Counted from the first letter of the stretch, positions 1 through 5,499 are shown. The stretch: 5,536 bases of DNA from Thermoplasmata archaeon (GCA_020350865.1 CP070726.1:273588-279123); one strand, 5' to 3'. Notes: a model not told the origin generated them from the letters alone. Numbers and translations are program-made.

Positions 1-2201
1 ACGGTGTTGTTGTCTTCGTCCAGTTCGGTCACATTATCCTCCCAGTCCACTGCTACATATATTTTATAGGTCCCCTCCACTGCAACCCAGGGAACAGAGG
101 GGGTCTTCACGCCCCCGTTGCCGGCGAGCTGGGTGATGTTATTGTACCCTATCAGAGATGTTCCCGGGGTCCCGAGCCAAAAGCTAACGCTCACAAAGGG
201 TACTGACGCCTCGCCGTTGTTTCTGACCCTTGCCTTGAGGCTCACTGATGCGCCGTCGAGAATGTAGTTGCCCTCTAACTCCGAGGCGTCGGCAATTAGG
301 GCGATGCTCTCAATGTAGAGTTCAGGTCTGCCCAGCACCTTTACAGTGGGAGGTGGATCTATCATGTTGTTGGTCTCGTCCAGTTCCGGGATCAGGTTAT
401 CGTTGAAGGGGTTCTCATTGTCCCTGTCCACATACACATAAAGGGTGTAGTCACCGCGCTCCGTAGGTGTCCAGTTGATGGTAACGGTTACAGAGGTATT
501 TGACCAGATGACTGGGATGATTTTTGATCCGATTCGCTGGGAAGTATTTACATCGGGGTCCCCATCCCATATCTCCACCCTCACATTAGACACGTTGACG
601 CCCGGGGCACCTGGTTCCTTCCAGTTGGTAACAGTGACGTTTATTGCCAGCGTCTCATTTGTGACCAATGTGCTGGGCAGCACCTCCGCGAAATTCGCAT
701 AGAGGTCGGGGGCCGGAATCTTGCATTTGAAGGCCGTCATGTTTGGGTAGAAATAATTGTCAGATTCTGTTATGAACGGATACTCTTCACTGCCCGCATT
801 CCCGTACGTAATATTATCTATTATTGGAGTGACGGAGGTGTTTATATAGGTAGCTGTGATATTGTAATTGCCCACAAAGAGCGAATTGGGCATGTCTTCG
901 GGCGTGATCATGTCGGTTACCACAGCAAAAATCAGTCGACCCGACGGCCCGGTCACACCCTGGAGGATGTTGCCGTTCTGGGTTATGGTAGCGTCTGTGG
1001 TTCTTTCCAGATAGGCTTTTACACGGGAATTGTCAGGCAAGGTTGGGTTATTAAGCGTGATTATCTCGGTGGCCTTCGGATCGCCATACATAGGGACCAC
1101 CTGGATGGTTGAATTTGCCACAGGTACGTTTACACTGTCCACGGGTTTTACCACAAGCCACCTGTACAAATTTACATCAGCGATGTCATCGGCGATATAG
1201 ATGGCTGTCTGGCCGTATACAGGGTCCACTGTTCCTCCGGTCTCGTCCATGTTCACTGTCAGGCCGTATAACCTCACCTCAGAGGTGCCCTCGATCCAGA
1301 GCATGTTCTTTGTGGGATTGGTGTTGTTCTCGGGTGTGTTGGGGGAGACGTCATCTGGAAAACCGGTAGCGGGACTATATTCACCCCCGTTGGTTGGGTT
1401 GTACCTGTTTGTAAAATCAATATCGAAGTATGTATTCATGACGTACAAATTGGAATCCACCACCTTGTGGTAATCGTACATCATCACATCCGGATTTGCC
1501 AATCCTCCATCGTACATCACGCCTTGCACAGGGGGGCTGTGCTCGATTCTGGAGTCCTCCAGCCATCCGGTGGCACCGTTGAGGAACTGGACGACAACAC
1601 CCCAATTGCTGCCGGTTTTTGGTGCGTAAGGCCGTGTGGTTTTTGAGTTTGAAAAATATGCAGTACCGGCATCGACGATCAGGTATCCGTGGTACGCCAG
1701 TTCGGAATTGACTAGGTTTATTTCGGATGTCCCACCGGTAACGTTGATGTAAAACATCAGGGGTCTTAGGAATTTAGCATTTGGATTGTTGAACCAGTAT
1801 GCGGTCTCGTAGTTCTCCAGGTCCCTGGTGCTGATGGTGATTTTTGCGTTCTTCATGTACACCTTGCCGCCGTTTTCAATGGTCAGTTTGTGCCTGTTGC
1901 TTTCGTTGGTATCCACAAGAAACTCAAGGATGGCGTTGTTGATGTGCAGTTCACCATTATCTCGCACGATGATGTCACCGTCCTGCTTGAAGTGAAGGTT
2001 ATCGATGGTGAGGTTATCTTCACCGGGTATATCACCATCGATGATAATGTCTCCCTCGTTTGTCGTGGTCGGATAGCCCTCGGCAACCATCACTGCGCCC
2101 GGTTCGATCACAAGCAGACCCAGAAAACCGCCCAGGGCCATATTCAGGATTATGACCATGCTGACGGCTCTCAAAACCTTTTCGGATTTATCTCCTCTCA
2201 T
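1..2201 (-). CDS. Large secreted surface protein with beta-helix-like N-terminal region and two CARDB domains, 3' end beyond the window
   Basis: One uninterrupted minus-strand frame gives 733 full codons and is cut by the window edge. The ATG at 2201 has an ideal ribosome binding site (AGAGGTG, 5 bases away). Residues 1-12 are charged, 13-33 are a hydrophobic segment, and a plausible signal-peptidase site follows near VMVA/EG at about residue 40, so export is likely. Residues about 45-345 show short beta-strand-rich repeats with many Gly, Asn and Asp, like a right-handed beta-helix. Residues about 355-460 resemble an Ig-like or carboxypeptidase-regulatory-like fold. Two CARDB (cell-adhesion-related) domains follow, starting near residues 498 and 625, each with a late E-L-D-E-x-N-N motif (606-612 and 726-732). 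About eighteen N-x-S/T sequons fit an N-glycosylated archaeal envelope protein. There is only one cysteine. The ligand is unknown, and a C-terminal membrane anchor or sorting signal, if any, lies outside the window. Export and CARDB calls are firm; the beta-helix call is tentative. Confidence 0.9.
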   Translation of the reverse strand, partial: MRGDKSEKVLRAVSMVIILNMALGGFLGLLVIEPGAVMVAEGYPTTTNEGDIIIDGDIPGEDNLTIDNLHFKQDGDIIVRDNGELHINNAILEFLVDTNESNRHKLTIENGGKVYMKNAKITISTRDLENYETAYWFNNPNAKFLRPLMFYINVTGGTSEINLVNSELAYHGYLIVDAGTAYFSNSKTTRPYAPKTGSNWGVVVQFLNGATGWLEDSRIEHSPPVQGVMYDGGLANPDVMMYDYHKVVDSNLYVMNTYFDIDFTNRYNPTNGGEYSPATGFPDDVSPNTPENNTNPTKNMLWIEGTSEVRLYGLTVNMDETGGTVDPVYGQTAIYIADDIADVNLYRWLVVKPVDSVNVPVANSTIQVVPMYGDPKATEIITLNNPTLPDNSRVKAYLERTTDATITQNGNILQGVTGPSGRLIFAVVTDMITPEDMPNSLFVGNYNITATYINTSVTPIIDNITYGNAGSEEYPFITESDNYFYPNMTAFKCKIPAPDLYANFAEVLPSTLVTNETLAINVTVTNWKEPGAPGVNVSNVRVEIWDGDPDVNTSQRIGSKIIPVIWSNTSVTVTINWTPTERGDYTLYVYVDRDNENPFNDNLIPELDETNNMIDPPPTVKVLGRPELYIESIALIADASELEGNYILDGASVSLKARVRNNGEASVPFVSVSFWLGTPGTSLIGYNNITQLAGNGGVKTPSVPWVAVEGTYKIYVAVDWEDNVTELDEDNNT

Positions 2202-2206
2202 ATTTA

Positions 2207-2213
2207 CACCTCT
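2207..2213 (-). promoter_or_regulatory. Shine-Dalgarno site of the surface-protein gene
   Basis: The minus strand reads AGAGGTG, five bases before the ATG at 2201. It matches the expected anti-Shine-Dalgarno pairing and fixes the start of the surface protein ahead of the hydrophobic segment. The same seven bases precede the coiled-coil zinc-ribbon gene. Confidence 0.75.
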
Positions 2214-2230
2214 AAATCTCTTAGAGCCAC

Positions 2231-2259
2231 AGGGTATGCTATTTTCCCATACATACCCT
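2231..2259. repeat. 8-bp perfect inverted repeat in the leader/start region of the surface-protein gene
   Basis: AGGGTATG at 2231-2238 is the exact reverse complement of CATACCCT at 2252-2259, with a 13-base spacer. If the TATA-like element at 2276-2285 is used, transcription would start near 2255, so the repeat would cover the start site and the first part of the leader. It could be a repressor operator or an RNA hairpin at the 5' end of the message. The symmetry is seen; the function is inferred. Confidence 0.5.
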
Positions 2260-2275
2260 TTGAATAAGATGCACC

Positions 2276-2285
2276 CTTTATATCC
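2276..2285 (-). promoter_or_regulatory. TATA-like promoter element of the surface-protein gene
   Basis: The minus strand reads GGATATAAAG, a good archaeal TATA-box candidate in an AT-rich gap. With the usual spacing of about 25 bases the transcript would begin near 2255, leaving a leader of about 55 bases that contains the Shine-Dalgarno site. It is the best TATA match between the two genes, but other AT-rich stretches exist upstream. Confidence 0.5.
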
Positions 2286-2298
2286 ATCTGAAATCACT

Positions 2299-2330
2299 TC
2301 ATAGTATTAAATATTATGCTCATAGTATTA
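2299..2330. repeat. Direct repeats spaced 21 bp with an inverted half-site, upstream of the surface-protein promoter
   Basis: TCATAGTATTA occurs at 2299-2309 and again at 2320-2330, exactly 21 bp apart, which is two turns of the helix. The first copy also forms the left half of a near-palindrome, CATAGTATTAAATATTATG (2300-2318), with one mismatched pair. The block lies 14 to 45 bp upstream of the TATA-like element, where an archaeal activator would bind. It is a candidate operator for an unknown dimeric regulator. Confidence 0.5.
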
Positions 2331-2429
2331 GAGAGGGTAATGAGCGTTTTTGCTCTTTGTGATACCCCTGAATTCCTTGATATCGAACATACCTAAATCC
2401 CGTGTTTTTTCCATGTCAAACCACAACTT

Positions 2430-2948
2430 TTACTCACTTTCCTTCTTGGACACATATACTTTGTGCGGGAAGACGACGAGCCGGAAAGTGCAGGTTTTCT
2501 GACCCTGGGACAGACAGGATTCCTCAACACAGTAGAACCTCTTTTTCGAAAGCCAGTTGGCAACACCTGCTAAATACCCCCTCGTGCAATCGCATATGGG
2601 CTCCTCGGCGCTTCCCAGGGCCAAAGCCTCAGTGGATCCCGCGATTTCCACCTCCATCTCGTCCTCTGATATCTCCTTTATCTGGGAGATTGTGCCCAAT
2701 CCGGTCCGCTGCCATATCTTCGGCAGGATTTCGGTTGCATTATCGCTTCCGGTTTCCTTTGAGGACAATCGCTCCGCAAGGCCCTCACCGCACCTGTACC
2801 CGAACCTGAATAGCACACCAGATGCCAGCCTCTCCCCGAGCAGGTTGCTCAGTTCCGATCTGAGGGATGTGATGGCGTCACCGGGCATGGATACGAATGA
2901 GCCGGATTCCTCCGCATCTTTTGTCCTTTTAGCACCTTTTTTTGGCAT
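2430..2948 (-). CDS. V4R-domain protein, putative small-molecule sensor
   Basis: The predicted protein has 172 residues. The first 20 or so are basic, then acidic, and look disordered. A helical segment (about 24-62, with F-R-F-G-Y-R-C-G-E-G-L-A) leads into a V4R (4-vinyl reductase) domain at about 80-160. It shows the family hallmarks: strands around I-K-E-I-S-E-D-E-M-E-V-E-I, then C-D-C-T-R-G-Y-L-A-G (119-128), then C140, C145 and C153 in a Y-C-V-E-E-S-C...G-Q-K-T-C-T-F pattern. V4R domains bind small ligands in bacteriochlorophyll synthesis and in several regulators; the ligand here is unknown. The cysteine cluster could bind a metal, but this is not shown. There is no DNA-binding domain, so any effect on transcription would need a partner, perhaps the ribbon-helix-helix protein encoded 65 bases upstream. 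ATG at 2948 was preferred to an in-frame TTG at 2990, which lacks a ribosome binding site. Confidence 0.85.
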   Translation of the reverse strand: MPKKGAKRTKDAEESGSFVSMPGDAITSLRSELSNLLGERLASGVLFRFGYRCGEGLAERLSSKETGSDNATEILPKIWQRTGLGTISQIKEISEDEMEVEIAGSTEALALGSAEEPICDCTRGYLAGVANWLSKKRFYCVEESCLSQGQKTCTFRLVVFPHKVYVSKKESE

Positions 2949-2953
2949 TTTTT

Positions 2954-2958
2954 CCCCT
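2954..2958 (-). promoter_or_regulatory. Shine-Dalgarno-like site deciding the V4R start
   Basis: AGGGG lies five bases before the ATG at 2948. The alternative TTG at 2990 would add 14 residues but has no G-rich element in front, so the shorter protein is preferred. Confidence 0.55.
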
Positions 2959-2993
2959 GCCAACCCATCCTTGTATCCTCGATTATTCAAGCG

Positions 2994-3006
2994 CCATATA
3001 ATATCG
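2994..3006 (-). promoter_or_regulatory. TATA-like element before the V4R gene
   Basis: The minus strand reads CGATATTATATGG between the ribbon-helix-helix stop codon and the V4R start. Typical spacing would place a transcript start near 2972, about 24 bases before the ATG. If used, the V4R gene can be expressed on its own as well as by read-through from the gene upstream. It also means the TTG at 2990 would lie upstream of the transcript start, which again favours the ATG. Confidence 0.4.
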
Positions 3007-3013
3007 ACTCGTA

Positions 3014-3286
3014 CTAGTCCTCGTAAATCACGGAGCGCTCGTAGCTCTCAACCACCTTTTCCATTACATCCTGCTTTTCCATCTGGGCTTCCCTGAAGAC
3101 CTTTCTCATCTCCTTCTGCTTTGCGAGCCAATCCGCAACGGCACCCCTCATGACCTCCGAGGGATTATACCTGTGCTCCCTGCAGAACCTGAAAAACTCG
3201 GTGGCCGTATCGGCGAAGTCCTTGGTCACTGAGATATGAATCTGGTCCCCTTTCCTGTAACGTTTATGTTTCTTGGGCCTTCCCAT
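3014..3286 (-). CDS. Ribbon-helix-helix (CopG/Arc-type) DNA-binding protein
   Basis: This 90-residue protein starts with a very basic arm (G-R-P-K-K-H-K-R-Y-R-K) that probably tracks DNA. A short beta-strand, Q-I-H-I-S-V-T (15-21), is the ribbon that would insert into the major groove of an operator as a dimer. Helix A spans about 23-38, a turn with N41-P42-S43 follows, and helix B spans about 43-56 (S-E-V-M-R-G-A-V-A-D-W-L). The C-terminal third (57-84) is a charged helix and may help oligomerise or bind a partner. No toxin gene is adjacent, so an antitoxin role is not supported; a stand-alone transcription regulator is more likely. The ATG at 3286 has GGGAGAG six bases upstream. That site overlaps a perfect inverted repeat, which makes autoregulation attractive but unproven. 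Confidence 0.85.
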   Translation of the reverse strand: MGRPKKHKRYRKGDQIHISVTKDFADTATEFFRFCREHRYNPSEVMRGAVADWLAKQKEMRKVFREAQMEKQDVMEKVVESYERSVIYED

Positions 3287-3295
3287 TTAATACTC

Positions 3296-3318
3296 TCCCA
3301 TCACCTTATTCGATGGGA
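3296..3318. repeat. 7-bp perfect inverted repeat over the ribosome binding site of the ribbon-helix-helix gene
   Basis: TCCCATC (3296-3302) and GATGGGA (3312-3318) are exact inverted copies separated by nine bases, 10 to 32 bases before the ATG. One arm shares four bases with the Shine-Dalgarno GGGAGAG (3293-3299 on the minus strand). It may be an operator bound by the encoded protein, since ribbon-helix-helix proteins commonly autoregulate, or an RNA hairpin hiding the ribosome binding site. Confidence 0.55.
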
Positions 3319-3356
3319 TATGGGTGCCTTCTTATTTATTCTTATGTGTAGCATTA

Positions 3357-3365
3357 TGTATAAAG
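3357..3365 (-). promoter_or_regulatory. TATA-like element before the ribbon-helix-helix gene
   Basis: The minus strand reads CTTTATACA, which would give a start near 3335 and a leader of about 50 bases. A second candidate, AATAAATAAG at about 3332-3341, would place the start near 3310, inside the inverted repeat at 3296-3318. The sequence alone does not decide between them. A short GATGT/ACATC inverted repeat (3365-3377) adjoins the first candidate on its upstream side. Confidence 0.4.
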
Positions 3366-3464
3366 ATGTACAACATCATACAACTCTTCGTCATATGGTC
3401 TTCATGGGCATTTTTACCCGTCTATAATATCATTGGAAAAGTCCATACAAAAGGGGCTTTCGAC

Positions 3465-4502
3465 CTAGAGCACCTTCTTCTTCTTTACCACCTTTTTTAC
3501 CTTTGCCACGGGTTTTCCCACCTTTTTCGAGGCTTCCTCGGCCTTAGCCTCTTTTGCAGCCCCGCCGAGCTCCGCCCCGCAGGCATAGCACATGGTGGCG
3601 TCGGATGAGATGATGGTCCCACAGTTCGGACAGGCTATCTCGTCCTCCTCTCCCCCTTCCGCTGCCGCTGCCTCCCCGCCACCGCCCAATTCGGTTCCGC
3701 AAGCATAGCACATGGTGGCATCAGCACTTATCATGGTACCGCAGTTGGGACAGGGCTTCTCACCCTCTTCCTCGGCCTCCTCTTCCGCCTCTTCCTCTTC
3801 CTCTTCGGCCTCTTCCTCTTCTTCTTCGGCTTCTTCCTCTTCTTCTTCGGCTTCTTCCTCTTCAGCTTCCTCTTTGGGGGCCTCTTCCTCTTCTTCCTCG
3901 GCGACAGGAGCTTCAACCTCGGTGCTTGTGGCGGGGGCAGAAACTTCTCCCAAGTCAATTGAACCGCTCTTTATGCTCTCTATGAGCTCGTTCTGCTTTG
4001 CAGCCATGCTCTTCTCGAGTTCGGAAAGCTTCTCTCTTTTATCAATGAGCTCCTTTTCCAGATCCACTATTCTCTTCTCCCTGGCTGTAAGACCCTCCCT
4101 GAGGGTTACGATACCCTCGAGGGTCGTTTTCAGTTCTCCCTCCTGTTTTGCCAGCTGCGATTCCCTTTCAGCCAGTTCCTCCCGCTTGCCTGCCACGCTT
4201 CTCTCGTCCTCGTTTAACCTCGATTCCTTTTCAGCAAGGGTGTTCTCCCTGGTTTCGAAGGTCTTGGCCTTGGCGGCTATCTCGGATTCCATGGCCTTTA
4301 AAGCCTCCAGTTTTGAACTGATTTCGCCCTCCCTTTTCCCAAGCGAATCCTCCCTGCTCTTGAGAGAGGCCTCTTTTTCCTGGACTTCCTTGCTCTTTGC
4401 ATCCATGTCTTCCCTTTCTTTTTTGAGCTTCTGTTCCTCCTCCTTGAACTTCTGGCTCATCTTCTGCATCATGTCCCACATAGATTCGCTTTCCTCTGCC
4501 AT
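3465..4502 (-). CDS. Long coiled-coil protein with acidic heptad tract, two C-terminal zinc ribbons and a basic tail
   Basis: The 345-residue protein has five parts. Residues about 8-178 are an unbroken charged coiled coil with repeated R/K-E-x-x-L units. Residues 179-200 are a linker rich in small residues. Residues about 202-248 are almost only Glu and Ala, with Ala every seventh position in the middle. Two zinc ribbons follow, with C251/C254/C265/C268 and C291/C294/C305/C308, each C-P-N-C-G then C-Y-A-C-G. The tail (about 318-345) is Lys-rich. There is no signal peptide or membrane segment, so it is probably cytoplasmic. The function is unknown; the layout suggests a dimeric scaffold whose ribbons bind nucleic acid or protein. 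Long coiled coils give misleading matches to SMC-like proteins, so that name is avoided. ATG at 4502 was chosen because AGAGGTG lies six bases before it; an in-frame GTG at 4511 is part of that site. Confidence 0.88.
   Translation of the reverse strand: MAEESESMWDMMQKMSQKFKEEEQKLKKEREDMDAKSKEVQEKEASLKSREDSLGKREGEISSKLEALKAMESEIAAKAKTFETRENTLAEKESRLNEDERSVAGKREELAERESQLAKQEGELKTTLEGIVTLREGLTAREKRIVDLEKELIDKREKLSELEKSMAAKQNELIESIKSGSIDLGEVSAPATSTEVEAPVAEEEEEEAPKEEAEEEEAEEEEEEAEEEEEEAEEEEEEAEEEAEEEGEKPCPNCGTMISADATMCYACGTELGGGGEAAAAEGGEEDEIACPNCGTIISSDATMCYACGAELGGAAKEAKAEEASKKVGKPVAKVKKVVKKKKVL
3569..3763 (-). repeat. Tandem duplication of the zinc-ribbon coding unit, period 120 bp
   Basis: The stretches at about 3569-3643 and 3689-3763 encode near-identical ribbons exactly 120 bp (40 residues) apart. 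They share a 17-base identical block, GCATAGCACATGGTGGC on the plus strand, at 3583-3599 and 3703-3719. The close DNA match suggests a fairly recent internal duplication or gene conversion, since synonymous sites have only partly diverged. Confidence 0.75.
3804..3866 (-). repeat. 21-bp tandem repeat encoding a Glu6-Ala heptad
   Basis: Three consecutive 21-bp units begin at 3804, 3825 and 3846 on the plus strand, each starting TTCGGC and continuing with CTTC-type runs. The first two differ at one base. In the minus-strand reading frame each unit encodes six Glu and one Ala. Less regular copies extend on both sides (about 3771-3903). Such an array is prone to slippage and length variation that keeps the frame, because the unit is seven codons. 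Confidence 0.8.
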
Positions 4503-4508
4503 GATGAA

Positions 4509-4515
4509 CACCTCT
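4509..4515 (-). promoter_or_regulatory. Shine-Dalgarno site of the coiled-coil zinc-ribbon gene
   Basis: AGAGGTG lies six bases before the ATG at 4502. Because it contains the GTG at 4511, that codon is unlikely to be the start. Confidence 0.7.
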
Positions 4516-4555
4516 CGATTTCAAAGACAAGGGTGGTACCTATCTGGCTAATTCG

Positions 4556-4575
4556 GCATATTTTTAGATTTTTAT
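4556..4575 (-). promoter_or_regulatory. AT-rich TATA-like region before the coiled-coil zinc-ribbon gene
   Basis: Two overlapping candidates, GATAAAAATC (4566-4575) and CTAAAAATATGC (4556-4567), lie on the minus strand 54 to 73 bases before the ATG. The second would give a leader of about 33 bases. The 129-base gap after the ATPase gene and these boxes favour a separate promoter over strict co-transcription. Confidence 0.45.
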
Positions 4576-4631
4576 CCCATATGACACTTACCTTTTAATA
4601 AACTTTTGGATTCAATTTCAAGTTGCGATTT

Positions 4632-5339
4632 TCAGGCGGAAAGAACGGGGCCAAGGATGGATATTCCGCTTTCCCCGCCCACATCCACCGCATGTTTCTC
4701 CATGCTGTGGGAAACAGCCCTCATTTTTTCCACCTGCAGATAGCGCACTATTTTGCCTCTGCTCCTCTCAAGTCCCAGATGAATGATGCCATCCACGAGA
4801 AATCCCTCATTACCGAGCAGCTGGGCCTCTCCGGAGAGTGTGCGCTCCATGATGACAAAGGATATGAGCTCGTTGTCCCTGAGCATCTTGAAGAAGTAGT
4901 ACATTCTCTTGCGCATATTCTCAGCGTTCTCCATCAGGGAATAGAGGGCACCCAGTGAATCCAGGGCAAATACATCGAACCTCGGCCCCCTCTTCTCCTT
5001 TATCAAGCCGATCTGGCTCTCTATGAATTCGATGTAATCGGTGGTTTCGTTCTCTTCGAACAGCTGGTCCATCTCCCGAAGGTCCGTGAGATCGGAAATA
5101 TGCATGTTTCTATGAAGCTTCAGTCCCAGAGCATTCATGTTCTGCACATGGCTCTGTGTGGCCTCCTCCAGCGTGGTGTACAGGCCGAACTGCCCCGTTT
5201 TCGATACATATCGGGCCATCAGCGCATACACAAAACTGCTCTTCATGGCCCCTGGGGGACCTGTGACCAGCACCACCTTCGGAGGCTTTATATCGGTCTT
5301 AAAGAGGCGGTCGAGTCCTCTGATCGTGCCTCTGAACAT
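4632..5339 (-). CDS. Single-domain KaiC/RAD55-like RecA-superfamily ATPase
   Basis: The 235-residue protein is one RecA-type ATPase core. Walker A is G-P-P-G-A-M-K-S-S (27-35), followed by the L-E-E pair (57-59) typical of KaiC-like proteins, with E58/E59 as catalytic glutamate candidates. Walker B is F-D-V-F-A-L-D-S (121-128, D127). The C-terminal part keeps the family pattern V-D-G-I-I-H-L (182-188), R-Y-L-Q-V-E-K-M-R (199-207) and a final G-I-S-I-L strand (225-229). The family hydrolyses ATP and usually forms hexamers; archaeal single-domain members are often tied to signalling, motility or other regulation, and the role is not fixed by sequence. Only one domain is present, half the length of the cyanobacterial clock protein, so no clock role is implied. 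No kinase, kaiA or kaiB gene is nearby. The ATG at 5339 has GGGG eight bases upstream, a somewhat weak ribosome site. Confidence 0.9.
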   Translation of the reverse strand: MFRGTIRGLDRLFKTDIKPPKVVLVTGPPGAMKSSFVYALMARYVSKTGQFGLYTTLEEATQSHVQNMNALGLKLHRNMHISDLTDLREMDQLFEENETTDYIEFIESQIGLIKEKRGPRFDVFALDSLGALYSLMENAENMRKRMYYFFKMLRDNELISFVIMERTLSGEAQLLGNEGFLVDGIIHLGLERSRGKIVRYLQVEKMRAVSHSMEKHAVDVGGESGISILGPVLSA

Positions 5340-5414
5340 GTTTTTAACCCCTTTTGAATTTCACCTTGAATTTTTGATAGATATTACCTACTGCCCACAC
5401 GAATCGGTGATTAC

Positions 5415-5427
5415 GGATATAACTTTT
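5415..5427 (-). promoter_or_regulatory. TATA-like element of the ATPase gene
   Basis: The minus strand reads AAAAGTTATATCC. Usual spacing gives a start near 5394 and a leader of about 55 bases, the same layout as proposed for the surface-protein gene. Confidence 0.45.
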
Positions 5428-5428
5428 C

Positions 5429-5460
5429 CGATATTATTCACGATAATCGATATTTATTCA
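5429..5460. repeat. AT-rich repeated elements directly upstream of the ATPase TATA-like box
   Basis: CGATATTATTCA (5429-5440) recurs with one extra T as CGATATTTATTCA (5448-5460), 19 bases on. Between and partly within them is CGATAATCG (5441-5449), a palindrome around a central A. The block begins one or two bases upstream of the TATA-like box, so a bound protein could help or block the TATA-binding protein. Confidence 0.4.
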
Positions 5461-5480
5461 TATTATTGATACTTTATCAT

Positions 5481-5499
5481 AATTCTCAATTAGAGAATT
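5481..5499. repeat. 7-bp perfect inverted repeat in the far upstream region
   Basis: AATTCTC (5481-5487) and GAGAATT (5493-5499) are exact inverted copies around a five-base spacer. It lies about 55 bp upstream of the ATPase TATA-like box and 20 bp before a plus-strand ATG at 5519, so it could serve either direction. It is AT-rich, and chance symmetry is more likely here than elsewhere. Confidence 0.4.

Noticed and set aside
1890..2267. Plus-strand frame of 125 codons opposite the surface-protein start
   Set aside because: It covers the signal peptide and first repeats of the surface protein and then runs into its promoter. No domain or ribosome site supports it.
2342..2355. GAGC-GTTTTT-GCTC small hairpin as a terminator
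   Set aside because: The stem is only four base pairs and the minus strand, which carries the genes, has an A-rich loop and no T-run after it.
2557..3096. Plus-strand frame of 179 codons opposite the V4R gene
   Set aside because: It overlaps a protein with clear V4R motifs, shows no recognisable domain and runs past the end of that gene into the next one.
3014..3286. Ribbon-helix-helix protein as an antitoxin
   Set aside because: Neither adjacent gene resembles a toxin nuclease: one encodes a V4R protein and the other a coiled-coil zinc-ribbon protein.
3435..3456. Two TTTT runs (minus strand) after the coiled-coil gene as an archaeal terminator
   Set aside because: The runs are only four T each and separated by mixed sequence. 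This is weak compared with the longer T tracts expected at archaeal terminators.
3712..4551. Long plus-strand Ser-rich reading frame opposite the coiled-coil gene
   Set aside because: It is the antisense shadow of Glu-rich and Lys-rich codons (GAG/GAA read backwards give Ser-rich frames). The minus-strand frame has real zinc ribbons and a good ribosome binding site.
4632..5339. Circadian clock KaiC
   Set aside because: Only one ATPase domain is present, about half the clock protein, with no kaiA or kaiB nearby. Single-domain KaiC-like ATPases are widespread in archaea.
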